A DNA stretch of 64,000 bases from Alligator mississippiensis (Eukaryota > Chordata > Crocodylia > Alligatoridae), in NCBI RefSeq assembly GCF_030867095.1, contig NC_081833.1, forward strand, positions 70,831,895 through 70,895,894, read 5' to 3'. A program made the translations under genes and the position numbers. The notes below the pieces were generated by a model. That model was not told the origin of the DNA. It made no database searches and worked only from the letters and a program-made list of their open reading frames with translations. How positions within the stretch are numbered: position 1 is the stretch's first letter; every line of letters starts with the position of its first letter. Of the stretch, positions 57,053-64,000 are shown one piece after another.

Positions 57053-60000
57053 TATAGATATAAACCCATTCCAAACAGTGCCTGGGGCATGTTTACCCCC
57101 CAAGCTCTTTCTACATGGGAAGAATCAGGGTTGGAAGACAAGCTCCTTCCTCACTCCTTGACTGCGCTGTGGGAGAAAGGGGTGTGAGCTCACCCAGAGC
57201 AGCTGAGATAAAAATGGAAAGCTAGGAGGGGCTGAGAAAGCTACAGACTTGTATTTCTCACTGCAGGAAGCTCCTGCCAATGCTGGCGAAGATGGAAAGG
57301 GGTTGACAGCTTCTTTGAAACTGCATCCCTTCCCATCTAGCTGCCTGACTTGACTCTTTATCCACCCATCCCTCCTTTGGCAGCAGCCAAGCAGGAGACT
57401 TGCACATGCGGGATGGCAGCCGGTCAGATGCACGCCCCGTTCGACTGCAGTGGCAGGCATCCTTGTCGACTGCCTGTATCAGTAAGGAGATGGCGAGGGG
57501 CAGAGACACCAGAGGCAATGAGGAGGCTGATGAGGCCAGTGGGGGATGGTCCAAGTCAAAAGGCCAGCTGTGAGAAGATAGTTGATGGGGGGCACATCTG
57601 GAGAGGTTGACATACAACCATCAGGAAATTTGGGGTCTGAATTAAAAAAAAAAAAAATAGTAGTAGTCAGGGATGTGACTGATGGGCTGAAAGTGAGAAC
57701 AAGTTGTAAAAAGGGGCATTTGACTTTTAATGTGGCACCCACCTACACGTCATTATGTTGCGAGCTATAATAGCCGGCAGGGATCTGATTGTTATAATAT
57801 CCGGTCTCCTTCCAAACAAGAAAAGTTCCCATTGTGGAAGGGCGTGGACCTTAGAAACTTTGTCCTAGATGGATGTGCACGGAGACAAAAACCAGTCCAG
57901 CCATTACCTGAACAGTTAATAAAATCTATTGCCCTATGATGGATTTTTTCTCCCCCTTGCGGGATAGAATTGATCCGTCTTCATTGTGATTTGTGAGATT
58001 GAGGGTGAAAAAACACAAAATATAAGCTGTATTTCTTGTGCATCAAAAACTTCTGTGTCTTGTTCTTCCAAAGCTTGGAAGCAGCTAAGAGCTGTAGTGG
58101 TCATTTTTTTTTTGATTTATTGAAAATAAAGTGCACCTTATTAACATTTTAATAAAGAGAAGCTCTTTGCACTGGTGCTTTGACTTGCTGCTATTTTCTC
58201 CTGTACAATTCCATTCTCCAGGAAGGAAAATACTATTGAAAACCATAAAGCATGATTTGTTAGACTGAAACTAAACACACAAATACACCAAGGCAAAATG
58301 CTTCCTAAAGGTGCTGTGTTCGTGAGAGGTGCTTGCCCAGTATGTGTGATGCAAAATGGGGATGCTTTGTGAAGAAATCATCCTTGTAAAGCCATTGGTT
58401 CTGGTCATCAGACTCTATCCAATGCTTTAGTGATGATGCTGCTGATCTATTTGGGAAGTTGGCTGGCTCTCAAGGCAGAGTCTCTTCTCAAAGGCTGTTT
58501 CACAGTGAAAATATGCTCAGTGCAGCCGAGTGCATGAATGAAAAAGCCTCCGGTACCTTCTAGTCTGGCAAAATGCAGCACAAAACTCAACTTACTCTGT
58601 CCTTTCTACTGTCCCAGGTAAGAAATGTGGGTGGGGTTTTTTTTGGCTTTCTTTCATCTTCCCTCTTCTGCATTTGGAAGTATTTGTAATTCAAGTCTGA
58701 TTTCTGAGTAATTAGACATTGCTTGAATTACTGTTGAAAGATGCAAGATCTCTGCTGTAAGCCAGTTGCTAGGAATGTGGAATCTCATACCTCTCTGATT
58801 TACAATTACAACAAATTTGCTCTGTGAGAGATAATATTTTTTTTTCGTTTGGGGAGGGGGTTGGGTTGGGGGGGGGGGAATCTTTCAAGTGTCTCAGTAG
58901 CAGCTGCAGCAGCAATATTTTCTGTCATATCAAATGCTGCAACTTTGATTTGTCTCTCTCTCCTCTGTGGCTTGTGCCGGGGAACGGGGTCTATGCTAGA
59001 CAGCTCACGTTATTTATTGCTTTTTAAAAAGGAGGAAGAAAAAAATGTGGAGGAAAAAAAAAAATCAGACCGTGCATAAGGTGCCCCCGCACCTTCTTTG
59101 ATAGCTGTCTAATACTCTGTGTTTGTGACTTGCTCTATAGCTTTTCCTCTTATTATATGTAATAGATCCCTGCTGCCAGCAAACAGAAACCCCCCCCTAC
59201 CCTTAAAAGCCACAGGGCTGCTAAAGCCCTGCTGCTGCTGTCAGTCACAGCAGAGAACTAGCTGACTTCTCAGTCCCTTCTGGCTTCTTTCTTCCCCCAT
59301 ATGAATGCAAGGGGTTTAGTTTTGAAAGCTCTGTGTGATGTTGGAGGTTGCTTTGTTGTCGTCCAGCATGAAGCACTCACATCTTTTTGTCTTAGTCGCT
59401 CTATAAACTCCCGTTAAGTGACAGTATCATTGGCATCCTGTGCCCTGAGTGGAGATAAAAGTTAATTCCTTTTTGACTCGGGGCTTGAAAAGCTATGCAT
59501 TTAACCCTCAGGAGGTTGGTGTCTCCTTCAGTGCTAGCCAAACTAATGCTTGGGACACTGAATCACTGTGTTCCTGCTGTTCCCAAAAGGGGTTTAAGTT
59601 GCTTTTTCAGGCAGAGAGAGAGAATGGTGAGGGTCCATTGTAGGGAAGGCTTTGCTGCTGAGACGAGCCAAAGGGCTGTGAGTAGGAGGTAGCTGTATGA
59701 GCTGACCATATGCACGCTGTTAGCTTTGGATCAGGAGCTGGTGTGCTCAGCTTCTCGTACGACCTGACACGCTTGGTGGCTGGTGAAGCTATGGTACAGG
59801 GTGGGACTCGATGGTTTGGGAATCCACGGGAGTGAGTGCATAGGCAGTTGGGTGGATTCAATTGTGAACATAAGTACTAAAGGGAGCAACAGAAAATGAA
59901 TGATGGCAGAGAGTTTTGTCCTTGGTAGACTGTGAGTACATACTGCTGCACTATGTCAGATACATGATGCCTAGATGCCCTGGTGATGGGAGCCCTAGAA

Positions 60001-60607
60001 ATGCATGGAAAGCACATGCCAGGGATGTGCCTATGGGATGCTGCATGAGCAAAGCTAGGCAGGCTCCATGGACTGCTCTAAGGGGAGATGCTCGGATGGG
60101 CAGGTGGTTAGGTAAGCTGCTCAAATAGAACCTCTAGGAATGGCTGGGAGTGCCCAGATGGGAATCAGGATGGAAACGTTGAGAGACTGGGCTGAGATTC
60201 AAGGACCGGCTGGGACTATGCAGGCAGGCAGCTGGGCAAGCTAAGCTGCCAATGCAGGCGGAAGCTGGGGCGGCACAGGTGTTCTCCAGAGAGGGCACTG
60301 CCTGGGGAAACCCACTGCTGCATAAGTGACCAGTTGGGAGCACTAAGCTGACCCCATGCCCAGTGACTCGAGGACTGCCATCTGGACTACAGTTCAGCCT
60401 GCCTTTTTGCTCTGTGACTGGAGTTGCTTCCACTTAGAAGCAGAATTATTCAGCTCAAGTTGCAGTTCTTTTTGAAGAATCAGAAAAGCTATAGCTATGT
60501 GAAGGAGGAGGGCATGCCTTCAGCGACTCTACCAACAGCCCCTTGAGCAAGCAGCTTGAACTGTGGGGTGAGCAAAGCACTAGTAGGGCCTGCAAGGCGC
60601 ACAGCGC
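57053..60607. other. Unassigned sequence, 3.6 kb
   Basis: No gene or confident repeat is recognised. Contains A/T-runs (57643-57655, 58107-58115), a G-run at about 58856-58877, and overlapping frames of 60-119 aa on both strands without domains. Confidence 0.4.
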
Positions 60608-60735
60608 TTGATCCTGCCAAATACTCAAGCACCTGCTTAACTTTAATGCATGCCTTTAAAGTTCAGAACATGCTTAAATGATTTGCTGAGCTGGAGACAG
60701 TGTGCTGAGCCCATTGCAGGACTGAGTCCACACTA
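60608..60735 (+). repeat. Old amniote repeat fragment
   Basis: 'gatcctgccaaatactcaag' followed by 'cacctgcttaactttaatgc' and 'agaacatgcttaaatgattt' resembles a bird/turtle/crocodilian repeat with a 'aagcacgtgcttaagtgctt' motif. Diverged; assigned from memory. Confidence 0.5.
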
Positions 60736-61439
60736 CCTTGCACAGTCCAGCCTTCCCTTTCTTTATTTCTATCCACTGGGTGAGCAGCACCAATGGGACT
60801 GAACAAGTCTAGCTACTCACCCAATTTGTGTGGTCTTCAAGCTCTCAATCACAGCTCACTGGTTTGGATCTACAGTGCCTCGTATTCCAAGATATTCTCC
60901 CATCCAAGTACCGGCCAGGCCTAGCATTACTGAGTTGTCCAAGATCAGCATCATTCAATCTAGCACAGCTACTCAGTCCAGTATTTCAAAGGGTTTCATA
61001 CTATGATCCACTTTCTCTATTACATTTGGAAACTTCATCTACCAGTGCATTTACTTGGTGACATAAAAAAAACCCAAAAAACTAATTTATGCATCGTGTC
61101 AGAAAGTTAATTCATTTGGAAATCAATTAAATCAGTAATAGGAAAGTACATAAATAAAACTGTTTTGTGGAAGGCGCCTGTAGAATACCGACAGGGAAAA
61201 ATGCTAATTGCCAGCGATGCGTCCAGTCGGTGGTAGGAGGGAGGGAAAAGGAGGAATTATTACAATTCTGTTCAGATTTTCTCCTCGACTCCATACCCGC
61301 ACAACTTGCATGCAAGAGGAAAAGTAAACAGAAGAATGTGAGAAACAACATATGAAACAAATGCAGCCATCTGGCAGCGGTAGTGGTTGTAACACATTTT
61401 TCCCCGGATTGATTTATTTATTTATTTTTCTTTTCACAG
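60736..61439. other. Unassigned sequence ending in a polypyrimidine tract
   Basis: Nothing is recognised until a pyrimidine-rich stretch with (ATTT)n at 61411-61428, ending in a good 3' splice-site-like 'ttttcttttcacag' at 61426-61439. Confidence 0.4.
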
Positions 61440-61518
61440 CAGCCGCAGTAACACCTTCCACAACACCGTGCGAGTGGAACTGGCAAAAATCAATCTTGAT
61501 AAACTGATTTCTCAGTAA
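61440..61518 (+). other. Weak candidate terminal coding exon
   Basis: A polypyrimidine tract and CAG precede an open stretch that, read from 61441, encodes SRSNTFHNTVRVELAKINLD and then KLISQ, followed by TAA at 61516-61518. If real, it would be a last exon entered after one leading base, in the middle of a codon. The amino-acid mix is protein-like, but I recognise no family, and one 25-codon reading frame after a splice-like site is expected by chance in 64 kb. No other exon of a gene was found nearby. Confidence 0.2.
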
Positions 61519-64000
61519 TAGCCAGCCACTAATGCAACAGTTTTTTGTGGAAGTGGCGGAAAAGTGCGAGGCCGTTTTCTAAGCAGCAATAGCTGGGGGG
61601 TGTAGAGCATGGAAATATGTTCCCCTTCCAGAGCTCGTTATTAGATCATGAGACTATTCAAGAAATGAAGGCTTGTTTTGAAGTTTTTCCATTCAAAAGT
61701 CATAATAATAATAATAATAATAAATCAGTGCTTTAAACTATTCTTCAATGGTTTCACTTAAAAAAAATCAGTGGTTCTCAACTGTGGGCTGAGACCACTC
61801 TTTTCCCAAGCTTTATGCCTCGTTTACTTTATCAAGCATACTTCATGGCCTTTGGTAAGGATTAGCTTGTATTAACAAGATGGAGCACTGAACTTTATTG
61901 CCCCAAAGACCTGGTCTCCTTGATGGCACGGTTGTACTGTCATTTAATAAATATGAAGTGCTTCCTGTATGTTGATTGGGGAAGGGGTGGAGAGCAGGGA
62001 GGAAGTGTTTGGCAGTATCTTAATATAAGTGGCTACAGGATAATGCATTCCTAGAAACCCTCCGCGTGGTGGTGATCGGTGACTTTGAAAGTGCATATAC
62101 ACTATCCTACTTCTTCAGTTTGAAGTTGCCAGTGAAAGTACTGAATGCATACTGCTAGCTTGCATCTGGGCAATCCAATGCAATGTGCACTTCAATAGTA
62201 AAATCTCTATGGCTGCTTAAAATAGTTTCCATCCTGAATCAAAGTGCGTTATTGAAAACTGATGTTTTCTAAAACTTGCAGGCAGAAGGTTTTAAAGGTG
62301 AATAAGGTTCTTTATCGGGATTACTTACTTACTTAGGTATTTCAGTGCAGTACACAGAAGAGTGCGGCAGTGGTGGCATTGGATTGTTGTCCAAATTAGC
62401 TATCAGAAGTGGTTGTTCACAAGATATACATAGACATCTGACACTAAAACTTACAACATAAGGAAAACAGTGTTTGGGAATGTTGTCAAGGCTGAAAGAA
62501 GAAAAATAATCTATTTAGGTATATTTGCGTTCATGGCAGAAAGCACAGATTTCACGTATGCTTTTATATAATGAATCAAGGTAGTCGCAGAGCACTTTCC
62601 CCAAATAGGTATACCATACTGCTGAAAGAATTCTTCTTTACCTACCTTATTTTTTCATATTTCTCCAGAAGAGGGCTCCATGCACAACTTGAAAGTCGAT
62701 GCTGTCTGAAAAGCACTAGTTTAGCTGCTTCAGAGGAAAAGAAGACTATTTCTCACACAGAATGGGGAAAAAAAACCTTTAAGGATTTTCCTCAAGATCT
62801 AGTCAATCATTTCCTTATAGTATCTCATTATTGCAGCTGTTTTGACACTACTTAGTGTAATTATAATTTCAGAGACCTACACAGTGTGTTGCATCTGGAA
62901 GTTTCAGATTTTCTCCCAGAACTTACAAAGTATTTTATTTTTCCATGCTATAATATGATAACGATTGGATGGTCTGTTTTCAAGTATCTTTTTTAAGCTT
63001 TTTTTTTTTTTTTTTTAAAAGGATCTTCTCTGCTAAAAGTTGTACAAGATTATTTGCATTTAGTGTGAATCTGAAGCTAACATACCTACCCCCTGTTGAC
63101 CTGTGTCAAGCCATCTCTTAATGACCGTAAGTGGTCAGGAACCTTACTTTTATGCATCATTTAGAAACTGGTACTTTCAATAATACAAGGCGCTGTAGCA
63201 TCATGCTGTAACATTGGCTCAGTGCTTTCTTGACTGTGCGTGCGTGTACGTGTGCATGTTTTCACTCTTGGCAGGTAGATGCAGTCCTCCCGTGGACTGC
63301 CAGAACTGTGGCTTTGGCACTCTGTTATTGGGCCACAATAAGGCAGATGTGGTTTTCCTTGAGGGCCCTCCTTTTGGCTAGCAAGTGAAGCAGAAATGCA
63401 AGGGCAACTGCTTTCCTTTTGAGTTGCTTGCTCCGTGCCCACTTCACTGTGGGAAATGCTTGTGGCCATTGCTCTCTTCACTTACATTACTGCATCCGCT
63501 AAACCTGAAGTTTCTCCAGTGGAAGTAGGACAATCTGTCCTAAAGCACACAGCTGTCCACTGGGCTGCTTTTACATCACTTCTCTCCTCATGCCACTAGG
63601 ACAGTGGCATGGCATAGGACATTAGGTCATTCGATGCCAAATAGGGGGAAGGGGGTTAACACCAGAACACTATGCTAGGGACCAAATTCAGCTTTGAGCC
63701 ATTTTCACTTCATTAACTGACAGGGTCATCAGAGTTTAGCTGACTATTTGTTCATATTACAGTGTAGATTTTTTTTTTTTTTTAATGAGAACTATATCTC
63801 ATCTAGCAAAGGAAGGAAACTGGTTGCTTAGAAACTTTATTCCTTTGCTGGCGGAGTGAACTCATTTCTCCCATTACCATATCAAACATTCTATTATATT
63901 TTGTGCTATCCTTTTGGTAGGTGAAGAAAAGGAGGAACTTGGAAGATCTGGCTTGATGATCTGGGTTACAGCTAGCCTGAGAACATATTACCTTCCCTTA
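61519..64000. other. Unassigned sequence with TAA microsatellite
   Basis: Contains (TAA)n at 61703-61723 and T-runs at 63001-63016 and 63769-63784. No gene or confident transposon is recognised, and frames are under 110 aa. Confidence 0.45.

Noticed and set aside
59160..59460. 5'-UTR-like or promoter-like stretch
   Set aside because: The base composition looks slightly UTR-like, but there is no TATA box, CpG island, start codon in a long frame or donor site that I could support.

Overview
This window is vertebrate nuclear DNA, most likely crocodilian (alligator-like), and almost all of it is non-coding. No host protein-coding gene, rRNA, tRNA gene or CRISPR array can be supported. The lineage call is an inference from repeat content. 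The CR1 LINEs have recognisable CR1 reverse transcriptase and the short tandem 3' end typical of sauropsid CR1, there are MIR/CORE-type SINEs and many non-autonomous hAT-like elements, and the youngest CR1 3' end looks like the crocodilian type. Almost every open frame is either chance or lies inside a transposon. The only frames with recognisable protein families are LINE open reading frames.

Layout. 1-12 kb: mostly unassigned AT-rich sequence with a 187-bp hAT-like MITE (1229-1415), a CR1 tail (~2420), a foldback element (3027-3514), a TIR element (5855-6298), a possible LTR (7274-7967), two SINE relics (9.2 and 9.7 kb) and a second copy of the 187-bp MITE (11378-11564) nested in an older repeat. 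12-14 kb: the best-preserved CR1 copy, minus strand, with reverse transcriptase interrupted by one frameshift. 14-25 kb: microsatellites and largely unassigned single-copy sequence. 25.6-26.6 kb: an old minus-strand CR1 with a mutated catalytic motif. 26.6-31.3 kb: AT-rich sequence with no recognisable repeat. 31-35 kb: CR1 fragments, a MIR-like SINE and a foldback element. 36-39.3 kb: a GC-rich stretch containing a 1,071-bp hAT-like element with a perfect 8-bp target duplication. 41.6-44.2 kb: a long degraded plus-strand CR1 split by an 884-bp LTR-like insertion flanked by a 5-bp duplication. 47-49 kb: a minus-strand non-LTR element of a different type (APE endonuclease joined closely to reverse transcriptase). 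50.1-51.2 kb: a 1,099-bp partly palindromic hAT-like element. 53-57 kb: a SINE relic, a 160-bp MITE, a possible LTR and a CR1 tail. 57-64 kb: mostly unassigned, with one weak candidate terminal exon at 61440-61518.

No gene network is present to describe. The coherent story is layered transposon insertion, where target-site duplications and nesting give relative ages. The most checkable observations are the insertions whose boundaries can be fixed to the base by their duplications. I did not find a novel functional system.
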